NCBI RefSeq assembly: GCF_002258215.1
Contig: NZ_NEFY01000008.1
Span: forward strand, 105,969-169,968
Direction of reading: 5' to 3'
Source of the DNA: Marinobacter vinifirmus
GTDB lineage: Bacteria; Pseudomonadota; Gammaproteobacteria; Pseudomonadales; Oleiphilaceae
Length of the DNA stretch: 64,000 nucleotides
Part shown: piece by piece, positions 54,206 to 62,720 of the stretch
How the letters are laid out: each line of letters begins with the position of its first letter
Numbering within the stretch: position 1 is the stretch's first letter
Notes under the pieces: model-generated
Database searches by the model: none
What the model was told of the DNA's origin: nothing
The model's input: only the letters and a program-made list of their open reading frames with translations
Program-made: the position numbers and the translations under genes

Positions 54206-57200
54206 GCTTGCCTAATCTTTCCGCACTGGCAGTGCGCGAGCGTTCGGTCACTCTCTTTTTTCTTTTGATGTCCGTTGTTGCGGGCTTCTACGCGTTCTCA
54301 TCCCTTGGTCGGGCGGAAGACCCTGCGTTCACCGTGCGGTCGATGGTGGTCTCTGTGGTTTGGCCGGGAGCAACCCCCGAGGTGCTACGGAATCAGGTGG
54401 CGGATCGTCTGGAAAAGCAAATCCAGGAAGTGGCGTATTTCGACACTGTTGAAACCACCATTCGGCCCGGACAGGCCACCATGCTTATCCGATTCCAGGA
54501 TTATACGCCCAGTGAAAAAATGCCCGATCTCTACTATCAGGTTCGCAAGCGCATGTCCGATGAAAGCCTCAATCTCCCCCGTGGTGTCATCGGCCCCATC
54601 GTTAACGATGATTTCTCAGACGTGTATTTCTCCCTGATGGCCGTCACAGCACCGGGAATGCCAATGCGTGAACTGACCCGCGAGGCAGAAGAGATACGAG
54701 ATCGCCTGCAACTGCTTCCCGGCTTGCAAAAGGCACAGATCCTGGCTGAGCGTCCTGAGCGGGTGTATCTCGAGTTTGATCAGGACCGGCTCAACAATCT
54801 CGGCTTGTCGGCAGAAGAAGTGTTGCAGGCGATAGAGGCCAACAATCGCCTTGAGCCTCTGGGCTTTGTTGATCTTGCCGGCCCGCGGGTTTATGTCCGC
54901 AGCAACATTGACCTGTCTGACCTTGAGCGCCTCGCCTCAGTACCTCTGCGTATCGGAGACCAAGTTATCACCGCGTCTGATCTGGCCGAGGTGCGTTTGG
55001 GCTATGAAGATCCGTTGAACTACATCGTCCGTTCCAGCGGTGAGGATGCGATCCTCCTGGGCGTCGTCATGGAGGCGGGCGAAAATGGCCTGGAGTTTGG
55101 TGAACGGCTCAGTAAGTTTGTCAGCACTGAACAGGCCAGGCTGCCCCTGGGGATGTCAATACAGACCCTGACCAACCAGGCTGAGGCCATCACTCAGGCC
55201 GTTGATCTTTTTCAGGTCAAGTTTCTGGTGGCATTGGTCGTCGTAATGGGCGTCAGTATTCTGGCGATCGGCCTGCGTGCGGGTTTAGTGGTGGGCATTG
55301 CGATTCCCGTTACTCTCGGGCTGACCTTTTTATTGATGAAAATAGCGGGCATTAACCTGGACCGCATCACCCTGGGCGCGTTGATTATCGCGCTGGGCCT
55401 GTTAGTGGACGATGCGATCATCGCCATTGAAATGATGATTGTGAAGATGGAGAGTGGCTGGGACCGGGTACGGGCAGCCAGTCATGCCTGGAGCGTCACA
55501 GCCGCGCCCATGCTGTCTGGAACGCTAGTAACAGTGGCCGGTTTTGTCCCCATCGGCTTTGCTCAGTCGGGTGTCGGGGAATACACCGGTAACATCTTCT
55601 GGGTGCTGGCTTTTGCGTTGCTGATTTCCTGGGGGGTGGCGGTCACCTTTACGCCTTATCTGGGCGTCAAGCTATTGCCCGATTACATCGGGCATACTGG
55701 CCAGGACCTTTACCAAAGCGCTTTTTATCAGCGGTTGCGTGGGGTGATTGCAGCGTGTGTAAGGTACCGAAAAACCGTCGTTTTTCTCACAGTGGGTTTA
55801 CTGGCTCTCAGTGCTTTCGGTATGGCAACCCAGGTACAGAAGCAGTTTTTTCCCAGTTCTGATCGCCCCGAGGTTCTGATCAGTGTCTATGCTCCGCAGG
55901 GGAGCGCTATTGCCACCACGGATCAAAGCGTCAGACGCCTCGAAGCGATATTGATGGACATGCCGGAGGTTAAAAGCCTGTCCGCTTACATCGGTGCCGG
56001 TGCACCCCGATTCTTCGTATCGGCAAACCCCGAGCAGCCGGACCCGGCGTTTGCCAAGTTGATTGCCATCGGGCAGGACGTTGAAGGGCGCGATCACATC
56101 ATCTCGACGCTGGAGGCCAAAATCGCGGCGGGTGAGTTTCCTGAGGCGAGAGTGCGTGTAACGCGTTTGCTGTACGGCCCGCCGGTGGCCTGGCCGGTCA
56201 GTTTTCGAGTGTTGGGTCCGGAACCCGATCAACTCAGAGAGATCGCGCACCAGATTCGGACTCTCATGACCGGGCATCCGAACATCGTCATGCCGCACCT
56301 CGAATGGGATGAGCGTGTGCCCACGCTCTATCTTGAGTTGGACCCGGAAAACCTGGGCTGGATGGGCCTGACCCCGGCAGAGGTTGCACGGCAACTCCAG
56401 TTCCAGCTTCGCGGCGTGGCCGTTACCGAGTTACGCCAGGGCATAAGGAGCGTTCAACTGGTGGCGCGTAATGCCCGCGGTGAAATCATGATGCCCGAAG
56501 ATCTTGAAATCAAAACCCGCGACGGCCGCAAACTCTCCGTAAAACAACTGGGGCAGTGGCAGGTTCGTTATGAGGAACCGGTTATAAAGCGTTACAACCG
56601 CGCCCCCTTCCTGGCCGTTCAGGCGGATGTGGAAGGCGCCCAGCCACCGGATGTCACCAAAGAGATCTGGAGTACGATGGCAGGCCTGCGTGAACGGTTA
56701 CCGGACGGTTATCGTATTGAAATTGGCGGTACGGTGGAGCAATCCGCCAAGGCCAACGCCTCCATTCAGACTTTACAACCGGTGATGTTGGCGTTGATGC
56801 TGATTTTCATCATGCTTCAGATGCGTTCATTTATCGGCACCTTGACCGTTCTGGCCACCGCGCCATTGGGACTCATTGGCGCTGTGCTGGCTTTGCTGTT
56901 GTTTAATCAACCTTTTGGCTTTACCGCGTTGTTGGGGCTCATTGGCCTGGGCGGTATCCTGATGCGAAACACCATGATTCTGACGCAGCAGGTGCAGGAC
57001 AACTTCACAACTGGGATGGCTGCCCGGGAAGCCGTGGTCGAGGCAGCCGTCCAACGCGCCCGCCCCGTGGTACTCACTGCCCTGGCGGCCGTTCTGGCGT
57101 TTGTACCTCTGACCTTTGACCTTTTCTGGGGGCCGCTCGCTTATGTGCTTATAGGGGGCGTAGCAGTCGGCACTCTGATCACCCTACTGTTTGTTCCAGC

Positions 57201-57237
57201 GCTTTACGCACTCTGGTTTCGGTTAGAGCAAAAGTGA
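54202..57237 (+). CDS. RND-family efflux permease
   Basis: 1011 residues of the AcrB/HAE1-like superfamily, proton-driven inner-membrane pump. N-terminal membrane segment (LFFLLMSVVAGFYAFSSLG), two large periplasmic loops and twelve expected membrane helices. TM4 carries GLLVDDAIIAIEMM, with the Asp pair needed for proton relay. SMGXX text in the pore loop is VPNVYFS-like; exact substrate unknown. Together with the thioesterases and hydrolase it suggests export of an acidic or lipid-like compound. Confidence 0.94.
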   Translation: MSLPNLSALAVRERSVTLFFLLMSVVAGFYAFSSLGRAEDPAFTVRSMVVSVVWPGATPEVLRNQVADRLEKQIQEVAYFDTVETTIRPGQATMLIRFQDYTPSEKMPDLYYQVRKRMSDESLNLPRGVIGPIVNDDFSDVYFSLMAVTAPGMPMRELTREAEEIRDRLQLLPGLQKAQILAERPERVYLEFDQDRLNNLGLSAEEVLQAIEANNRLEPLGFVDLAGPRVYVRSNIDLSDLERLASVPLRIGDQVITASDLAEVRLGYEDPLNYIVRSSGEDAILLGVVMEAGENGLEFGERLSKFVSTEQARLPLGMSIQTLTNQAEAITQAVDLFQVKFLVALVVVMGVSILAIGLRAGLVVGIAIPVTLGLTFLLMKIAGINLDRITLGALIIALGLLVDDAIIAIEMMIVKMESGWDRVRAASHAWSVTAAPMLSGTLVTVAGFVPIGFAQSGVGEYTGNIFWVLAFALLISWGVAVTFTPYLGVKLLPDYIGHTGQDLYQSAFYQRLRGVIAACVRYRKTVVFLTVGLLALSAFGMATQVQKQFFPSSDRPEVLISVYAPQGSAIATTDQSVRRLEAILMDMPEVKSLSAYIGAGAPRFFVSANPEQPDPAFAKLIAIGQDVEGRDHIISTLEAKIAAGEFPEARVRVTRLLYGPPVAWPVSFRVLGPEPDQLREIAHQIRTLMTGHPNIVMPHLEWDERVPTLYLELDPENLGWMGLTPAEVARQLQFQLRGVAVTELRQGIRSVQLVARNARGEIMMPEDLEIKTRDGRKLSVKQLGQWQVRYEEPVIKRYNRAPFLAVQADVEGAQPPDVTKEIWSTMAGLRERLPDGYRIEIGGTVEQSAKANASIQTLQPVMLALMLIFIMLQMRSFIGTLTVLATAPLGLIGAVLALLLFNQPFGFTALLGLIGLGGILMRNTMILTQQVQDNFTTGMAAREAVVEAAVQRARPVVLTALAAVLAFVPLTFDLFWGPLAYVLIGGVAVGTLITLLFVPALYALWFRLEQK

Positions 57238-57352
57238 GCCAGGTGTTTGAGCTCCGAAGTAATCCTTACATAGCCGACGAAGCCAGAACCGGGAAATTCA
57301 GGGGTTACTTGCCCCTTCCCGTGAAATGAATTGCCCCGGTCCCCGGAGACAT

Positions 57353-57930
57353 TCAGAATCGGTAACTCATAAAAACACCAGTGTAGGCTTGGGTAGCCTC
57401 CCCGATATCACTGACAATCGGGCTATCCTCTGCATCGCCGGTTAATTGTGACACCCCGGCGGTCGCGGTGACCGACCATTGCGCAGACAACGAATAGGTC
57501 AAACTGCCTGTCAGGCCATACCGGGCATAGCCATCAGGGCTATAGGAGGCCAAGCCGGAGCGGGCACTTTCCGTATCGGAAATACCAAACCTATCGTCTG
57601 TCCAGTCATCACTGCTGTAGGTCAGGTTCGGCCCCAGGGAGGCAAACCATTGATCGCTGAACTGGTTCCGCCATCGTGCCTTAAGCACCACCTGATAGCC
57701 ATCGACATCGCCGGTGAAGGGAGATTGGACGGCTGCGCTGTACAACCATGCGTCGTGATTGTAAGCAACGCGCAAGCCGGCGATCGCGCCGCCATCAATC
57801 TTGTCCAGGCGTTCAAGATCCTCATCATTGTCGCGCCCCAGAATGCTGACATACCTTCCGCTACGGCGACTTTTTGGTGGCCGGCCAGAAATGATGAGAC
57901 GGCTGCCCGCACAATTTGTTCAATCTGTTC
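57353..57930 (-). pseudogene. MipA/OmpV outer-membrane protein, 5'-truncated
   Basis: The minus frame is open from a stop near 57937 to 57353 and encodes the C-terminal about 190 residues of a MipA/OmpV beta-barrel: SILGRDNDEDLERLDKIDGG, LKARWRNQFSDQWFASLGP, ending AYTGVFMSYRF with the C-terminal Phe of porin-like proteins. No start codon or signal peptide remains upstream (the frame begins TNCAGSRLIIS). Full-length relatives are about 250 aa. It lost its 5' end by recombination. Confidence 0.75.
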
Positions 57931-58057
57931 AGTATAAACTAAACGTAACACAATTAATGATTGACAGCCATCCATGATGGAATTGTCCTGCGCCGGTGGA
58001 ATTTGCGGAACGCTCCCGTTCTAATCTTGTCGCTTGCGTTTGAAAAATGTCTCGGGT

Positions 58058-58504
58058 TCAGGAATTTTTGAGGTTGGCGGAATTTTCCATAACCCGCTCA
58101 AAAACACGCAGGGCGACTTCCAGGTCGGTATTTTCAATGCCTTTCAGCATCTCCTCTCGCAACACATTCGCCCGCTCATTCAGATCGCTCATAAAGCGCT
58201 CATCGGCATGGGTAAGATACAGCAGCCTGGCGCGCCGATCACGCTTACAGGGCCGGCGTTCAATCAGACCCTGCTCCTCGAGGCTATCAAGCAGGCGGAC
58301 CAATGTCGGATTTTCGATGGTCATCAAATGGGCTAACTCCCGCTGGGTCAATCCTCCACCACCACGCTGTAGGCAAACCATGGTGAACCAACGAGCCTGG
58401 GTAACCCCCAGGTCTTTCAGGCGCTCATCCAATAACTTGCGCCAGCGCCTTGCTACCCGGGCATTGGCGAAAGGAAACTGATCTCTAGGGGTTTGCGGGT
58501 CCAT
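58058..58504 (-). CDS. MarR-family transcriptional regulator
   Basis: 148 residues. Winged HTH: LGVTQARWFTMVCLQRGGGG, LTQRELAHLMTIENPTLVRLL, LEEQGLIERRPCKRDRRARL (wing). SlyA-like length. It is on the opposite strand to the RND operon and beyond the MipA fragment; it could control the efflux genes or the lost OMP gene. Confidence 0.92.
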   Translation of the reverse strand: MDPQTPRDQFPFANARVARRWRKLLDERLKDLGVTQARWFTMVCLQRGGGGLTQRELAHLMTIENPTLVRLLDSLEEQGLIERRPCKRDRRARLLYLTHADERFMSDLNERANVLREEMLKGIENTDLEVALRVFERVMENSANLKNS

Positions 58505-58746
58505 ATCACTGTCCTGCTATTGCTGGCTCAGTATCAGTAAATCGCAAGCTAATCATGGAGGCAAGTCTGCGTTACGCACTAACCAGGTTTGCGCCAGATC
58601 AATAGGCAGCATCACGCAGATTCCGAGGCCAGCTAAGGAACTTTTCCTTCCACTGAGACAGGTAACTCGCCGCTTCTTCAGAGACAGGAGGCCTTCAACG
58701 TACTGTCGCCCTGATAGACACCCTTGCTGCCGGGACCGACAACCGG
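58505..58746. other. Intergenic region upstream of marR, nothing recognised
   Basis: No convincing gene, repeat or RNA was seen. It must contain the marR promoter on the minus strand. Confidence 0.4.
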
Positions 58747-58959
58747 CTAAAAAAACTGGCGCCGAGCGATCCGCAACGCCGTAGCATCTTCACTCGACAC
58801 CCGCCGGGGCTTCGGCACGGCGTCTTCCAGGCAATCCGCATCCGCTATGGTCAGTCCCCGGTCGAGTAGAGCCTGCAAGGACGACAACAAGGCCAAGTTC
58901 CGCTTATCGGGCAGAATGGCATGAACTCTGGGGTTGGGTGACCAAAAACTGGTAGTTCA
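58747..58959 (-). pseudogene. Unrecognised coding fragment abutting an IS66 end
   Basis: A minus-strand frame of about 70 codons ends at TAG 58747-58749 and has a coding look: VHAILPDKRNLALLSSLQAL and EDAVPKPRRVSSEDATALRI. It starts abruptly at the IS66 terminal sequence (58962), with no start codon, so it is the 3' end of a gene cut by that insertion. Family not recognised. Confidence 0.5.
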
Positions 58960-58961
58960 AT

Positions 58962-59030
58962 GTAAGCGTCCGCCCATCACACCTTGTCAGGTTTAGCCGG
59001 CGTCCAGTTGTGGGGCAACAGCTCGTCGAT
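58962..59030 (-). mobile_element. IS66-family remnant (3' end of tnpC plus terminal repeat)
   Basis: GTAAGCGTCC at 58962 matches the GTAAGCG start of IS66 terminal repeats. On the minus strand the reading IDELLPHNWTPAKPDKV then TGA (58977-58979) is the typical C-terminus of IS66 TnpC. The rest of the element is missing; the break is near 59031. Confidence 0.75.
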
Positions 59031-59388
59031 GGGCGGCGGAGGAGCGGTGCTCGGCCAGATGATTATTCCTGTGCCAGTGCTGGGGGCTTTGCTCGGAAAC
59101 CTGGTTGGCTCGACCCTCGGTGCGGTTGGTGTCAGCTATGCAAATAACAAGGTATTAGGAATCTGTATTGAGTCTGGCTGGACTTTCTGGGGGCTGGTCG
59201 ATCAGTCCTATGTGGTTCCAGAAGAGGTGCTCAAGGAAGCGGGTTTTGATCTCTTTGCACGCCAGCTTTTCAAGCCTGAACAGTTCAATATAGCCCGTTT
59301 CAATTTGCCATTTTTTCAAAAGAATAGCCTTAGTTTTACGGTTGTCAGAAGGGGGGTTATTTCATTTAATACCGTGGGGTATATGTGA
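59031..59388 (+). pseudogene. Glycine-zipper hypothetical protein, 5'-truncated by IS66
   Basis: The frame continues into the IS66 remnant upstream (in-frame ATG at 58984 lies within IS sequence), so the native start is lost. The remaining about 118 codons encode a Gly-rich hydrophobic stretch (LGALLGNLVGSTLGAVGVSY) and a C-terminal domain (GWTFWGLVDQSYVVPEEVLK). Family unknown. It is followed by an attC-like site, so it was probably a gene cassette. A hybrid protein from 58984 could still be made. Confidence 0.6.
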
Positions 59389-59426
59389 TAGAAAACGGAA
59401 GGATAAATTATTTAATTCATGGCAAT

Positions 59427-59470
59427 ACATAACAAAGCATTGCAGCGGACAAGCCGCTGAATGCGGCGTT
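59427..59470 (+). repeat. attC-like site 1 (integron cassette recombination site), split by IS1182
   Basis: Starts acataac (R''-like) and ends gcggcGTT at 59468-59470. The centre folds as GCATTGCAGCGG (59437-59448) against CCGCTGAATGC (59454-59464) with one extrahelical base. The rest of the R' box, TTAGAAC, lies on the far side of the IS1182 element at 61301-61307; removing the IS with one GTT restores GTTAGAAC. Confidence 0.7.
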
Positions 59471-61299
59471 GAGGCTGTAGAAAAAACCCGAAATCCCCCT
59501 CGGTTTTGGTAGCATCAGGCAAACGGACAAGGAGTGGTCAGATGCCCCGCTTCAAGCACTACAACTACGACCAAGACGCCATGGTCGTCATCAACTACCA
59601 AGAACAGCTGCAGCCCGGCACCTTTGAACACGCGGTGCATTATCTGATCGAGCACAAACTGGACCTGTCGGTATTCCATCCAAGGTATCGCAATGAAGAC
59701 ACCGGCCGGCTGGCCTACGATCCGGCGATCCTCCTGAAGATCATCCTGTTCGCCTACTCCAAAGGCATCACCTCCAGCCGCGAGATGCAGTGGTGCTGCG
59801 AGACTAACATCATCTTCAAAGCTCTGTCCTGCGACACGGTTCCACACTTCACCACCCTGGCTAAATTCGTCAGCAGCCACTCGGATGAGATCGAAGAACT
59901 ATTCGAGCAGGTATTGTTGGTCTGCCACGAACAGGGCCTGCTGGGCAACGAACTCTTCGCCATCGACGGGTGCAAGATGTCGTCGAATGCTGCCAAAGAA
60001 TGGTCCGGCACCTTTAAGGAACTGGAAGAGAAACGCACCAAACTGCGCCGGCTGGTTCGCCATCATCTCAAGGCCCATTACGAGCGGGACGAGGCAGAGA
60101 CCGAAGCCGAACTGGACCGGGATATCCGACGAGCCAAAACCATCCTGTCATTGGATGAGGCTGCCAAGAAAGTCGACCGCTTCCTAAAGACGAACCGCCC
60201 AAGGATGGGCCGGGGGAAGCGAAACAAGGAAGTGAAGAGCAACATCACCGATAACGAAAGCGCCAAGATGACCACCAGCAAGGGCACGATCCAGGGCTAT
60301 AACGGCGTGGCCACGGTGGACAAGAAGCACCAAGTCATTATTGATGCCCAGGCCTTTGGCGAAGGCCAGGAACATCACACCCTGCAACCAGTGCTGGAGA
60401 GCGTGGAGGCCCGCTTCAAAAAGCTCGGTATCGCTGACAGCATTTATCAGCAGGGCACTGTGATCACCGCCGACACCGGCTTCGCCAACGAAGCCAACAT
60501 GAAGTACTTGCACGAACGGCAGATCAACGGCTACGTGCCAGACAACAAGTTCCGCAGCCGCGACCCGAAGTTCCAGAACCAGAAAGACAAATACGGCAAG
60601 CGCCATCAGAACCAGCCAAGCACGGGTTGGAAAGAGATCATCCCGGCCAGTGAATTCCGGTTCGATCCTGTGAACCTGACCTGCATCTGCCCGGCGGGAG
60701 AAATCCTCAAGTACCACGGTACCCGGGCAGACCAGAACGGCCAGAGCCGAGCCTATTTCCAGGGGCGTTTACTGCAATGCCGTCATTGCCCGAGGAAGCA
60801 TCAGTGCATGCAGAACCCGGACGCCGCCAATCATCGGAAAGGCAAAGGCCGACAAGTGTCGTTCACCATCGAGCACAAGCGCCTGCCGAACTACACCGAC
60901 TGGATGAAACACCGGGTGGATAGCCCGCAGGGCAAAGAGATCTACAGCCACCGTATGTCGGTGGTGGAACCGGTGTTCGGCAACATCGGCACGAACAAGG
61001 GCCTTAATCGCTTCAGTTTGCGGGGCAAGAAAAAAGTGCAGGGCCAGTGGCAGCTATACTGCCTGGTGCACAATATTGAGAAGCTAGCGAATTACGGGCG
61101 AATGGCGGCGTAATGCTGAGAGCGGAAGTGCCGGAAGAGCACCTGCTGGAAACCAGCAATGCCGGCGCCAAAAGCCCCAAAAGGCCAAAGCGGATGGCTG
61201 AATATAGAAATCACGAGAATCGGCCAGTTGAAGGCCGCGATAAAAATTACAGGAATCAGGCGCTGGGAATGACTCGGAATCGGGTTTTTCTACGGCCTC
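59471..61299 (+). mobile_element. Complete IS1182-family insertion sequence
   Basis: 1829 bases bounded by imperfect inverted repeats gaggctgtagaaaaaacccg (left, from 59471) and the complement of ...cgggtttttctacggcctc (right, to 61299). One transposase gene. The bases GTT flank both ends (59468-59470 and 61300-61302), a probable three-base target duplication, placed at the attC core. Confidence 0.88.
59542..61113 (+). CDS. IS1182-family transposase
   Basis: 523 aa from ATG 59542 (aaggag seven bases upstream). N-terminal DUF772-type domain (RLAYDPAILLKIILFAYSKG, CDTVPHFTTLAKF), DDE core with LFAIDGCKMSSNAAKEWSG (first Asp), ITADTGFANEANMKYL (second Asp) and VVEPVFGNIGTNKGLNRF (Glu). A Cys-rich zinc region lies between (CICPAGE, CRHCPRKHQC). 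Intact, so the element may be active. Confidence 0.95.
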   Translation: MPRFKHYNYDQDAMVVINYQEQLQPGTFEHAVHYLIEHKLDLSVFHPRYRNEDTGRLAYDPAILLKIILFAYSKGITSSREMQWCCETNIIFKALSCDTVPHFTTLAKFVSSHSDEIEELFEQVLLVCHEQGLLGNELFAIDGCKMSSNAAKEWSGTFKELEEKRTKLRRLVRHHLKAHYERDEAETEAELDRDIRRAKTILSLDEAAKKVDRFLKTNRPRMGRGKRNKEVKSNITDNESAKMTTSKGTIQGYNGVATVDKKHQVIIDAQAFGEGQEHHTLQPVLESVEARFKKLGIADSIYQQGTVITADTGFANEANMKYLHERQINGYVPDNKFRSRDPKFQNQKDKYGKRHQNQPSTGWKEIIPASEFRFDPVNLTCICPAGEILKYHGTRADQNGQSRAYFQGRLLQCRHCPRKHQCMQNPDAANHRKGKGRQVSFTIEHKRLPNYTDWMKHRVDSPQGKEIYSHRMSVVEPVFGNIGTNKGLNRFSLRGKKKVQGQWQLYCLVHNIEKLANYGRMAA

Positions 61300-61300
61300 G

Positions 61301-62109
61301 TTAGAACTGATGATTCACATGGAGGGTTGAGGAAACATGGGTAGATGCACAGCACCAGCAAGAGGACATCGTTCAGCGAGCGCGGCGGCCAACTGCCCTG
61401 CATGTGGCGGGCGCTATAGTCGTTACGGAAGCGGAGGCTACAGTCCATACTCGATTCCATCTTATCCCTCGTCTCGGAGCAGTAGCAGCAGCGGCGGATC
61501 AAGCCGCAGTGCAAAGCCACGCTGGTCGAAATCAGGTTCTTCTGTACCGTACACATATGCTCAAGTGCAGTCTCTCGAACCCATCCGAGAAACCGTAGAG
61601 ATTCGAGCAGCACAACAACCTGATCTTCGTGATGTTTTCTTGTGTCATGCCTGGGGCGATCGTAAAGAAGCGGCTAAAGACCTGCATGATTTGCTTGTGG
61701 CTTCTGGCGTAAAAGTTTGGTTCAGCGAGAACGATCTTGGGCTTGGCGTACCAATGATGCGGGCCATCGACAGGGGTTTGGCGAATTCGCGAATAGGACT
61801 TGTACTGGTCACCCCAGCGATGCTCGAACGCTTACCAAAAGAGAGCGTCGCAGACAAAGAGCTTTCAGCACTGCTGGCACGTAACCAACTCATTCCCATC
61901 GTGCACAACACATCCTATGAAGCTCTTCGAAATGTTAGCCCCATGCTTGCCTCTCGAACTGGATTGGATACTGCTGATGACTCAATGGAAGTTGTCGCGA
62001 AAAAAATCGCCGAGTTGGTAGAGGTATAATTCGGTGGCCATATGTTCTAACAAGAGGCTGTTGCCGGACGCGCCTACGCTGGCGCTTCGGCACGCCGCAA
62101 AGCCAGGCG
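61301..62109 (+). mobile_element. Integron-type gene cassette carrying a TIR-domain gene
   Basis: The cassette starts TTAGAAC (61301-61307) and ends at G62109 of its attC (62044-62115). The attC R'' box GTTCTAAC (62044-62051) is the exact reverse complement of the cassette start GTTAGAAC (61300-61307), as required when a circular cassette integrates. One gene fills it. No integron integrase gene is in the window. Confidence 0.8.
61337..62029 (+). CDS. TIR-domain protein with N-terminal zinc motif (cassette gene)
   Basis: 230 residues; gaggaa precedes the ATG. N-terminus GRCTAPARGHRSASAAANCPAC is a Cys/His motif (key residues Cys4, His11, Cys20, Cys23) seen in front of varied bacterial effector domains. 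A Ser/Tyr/Gly-rich low-complexity linker (residues 25-75) follows. The TIR domain spans about 97-225: RDVFLCHAWGD, VWFSENDLGLGVPM, GLVLVTPAMLERL, with Glu175 in ADKELSALL as the candidate NADase residue. Bacterial TIR proteins often degrade or cyclise NAD+ in phage defence. No ThsA-like partner is adjacent. Confidence 0.88.
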   Translation: MGRCTAPARGHRSASAAANCPACGGRYSRYGSGGYSPYSIPSYPSSRSSSSSGGSSRSAKPRWSKSGSSVPYTYAQVQSLEPIRETVEIRAAQQPDLRDVFLCHAWGDRKEAAKDLHDLLVASGVKVWFSENDLGLGVPMMRAIDRGLANSRIGLVLVTPAMLERLPKESVADKELSALLARNQLIPIVHNTSYEALRNVSPMLASRTGLDTADDSMEVVAKKIAELVEV

Positions 62110-62115
62110 TTAATT
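62044..62115 (+). repeat. attC-like site 2 of the TIR cassette
   Basis: 72 bases from GTTCTAAC to GTTAATT with recombination point between G62109 and T62110. The centre has ggcgcttcggcacgcc-type imperfect dyads and the text gttgccggacgcgcctacgc common to Xanthomonas/Pseudomonas-like attC sites. Confidence 0.85.
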
Positions 62116-62128
62116 GCCAGGGAGAGGT

Positions 62129-62662
62129 ATGGAGATCAGCTTCAAGGTAAACCATCCCATTACCACGGATCAGTTCATCGGTTTGCTGGATAGCTCTACC
62201 CTTGGGGAGCGTCGGCCAATTCACGATCGAGATTGTATGGAGGGAATGGTTTCCAACTCCAATCTCATCGTAAGCGCTTGGGATGACTCTCTACTTGTCG
62301 GTCTTGCCCGCAGTGTCACTGACTTTCACTATGCTTGCTACCTGTCAGATCTGGCCGTTCATAGAAACTATCAGAGGTCAGGCATAGGTAAGCGATTGCA
62401 GTCACTGACCCAAGAACACCTGGGCCCGCTTTGTAAATTGATACTCATCGCAGCGCCGGCAGCGAACTCATACTATGGTCAGATTGGTTACACACACAAT
62501 GAGCGTTGTTGGGTTCTAGATCCGGGGGTGACCCCCTCTGGCGGCTTTACGCCAATTGTACAAGGTTGCGGTACTGATGCCTTCCTGGCTGGCCAACTCG
62601 GCAACAGTCAGACTGTGAGGTGGGGCCATCTTCTGGAGAATGGCTTCTTTACGTTCCGGTGA
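62129..62662 (+). CDS. GNAT-family N-acetyltransferase, C-terminus replaced by IS sequence
   Basis: ATG 62129 follows ggagagg. Residues 1 to about 133 are a normal GNAT: LIVSAWDDSLLVGLARSVTD, YLSDLAVHRNYQRSGIGKRL (acetyl-CoA loop QRSGIGKRL) and NSYYGQIGYTHNERCWVL. After WVLDPG the frame runs through a transposase remnant in antisense (PSGGFTPIVQGCG onward), so about 45 residues are foreign. GNATs of this type usually end near that point, so activity may survive. It follows attC site 2 directly, so it is the next cassette; its own attC was not seen. Confidence 0.8.
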   Translation: MEISFKVNHPITTDQFIGLLDSSTLGERRPIHDRDCMEGMVSNSNLIVSAWDDSLLVGLARSVTDFHYACYLSDLAVHRNYQRSGIGKRLQSLTQEHLGPLCKLILIAAPAANSYYGQIGYTHNERCWVLDPGVTPSGGFTPIVQGCGTDAFLAGQLGNSQTVRWGHLLENGFFTFR

Positions 62663-62714
62663 ATAATGGGGCATGGTTGTCCTCTGAAATGTTCAGGCGA
62701 CAACTACGCTGACA
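62527..62714 (-). mobile_element. IS remnant: 5' end of a transposase gene and its terminal region
   Basis: On the minus strand ATG 62674 begins PHYSPERKEAILQKMAPPHS and LASQEGISTATLYNWRKAA, the N-terminal HTH of an IS3/InsE-like transposase, and breaks at about 62530. The sequence behind the ATG (tgtcagcgtagttgtcgcc, to 62714) is probably the terminal repeat. The remainder of the element is gone. Confidence 0.7.
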
Positions 62715-62720
62715 CATAGG

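Noticed and set aside
58984..59388. Intact Gly-zipper protein starting at ATG 58984
   Set aside because: The first about 15 codons are IS66 terminal sequence read in antisense, so this start is artefactual although usable.
61337..62029. Complete Thoeris defence system
   Set aside because: Only a TIR protein is present; no ThsA-like effector lies nearby, and the gene is enclosed in a single cassette.
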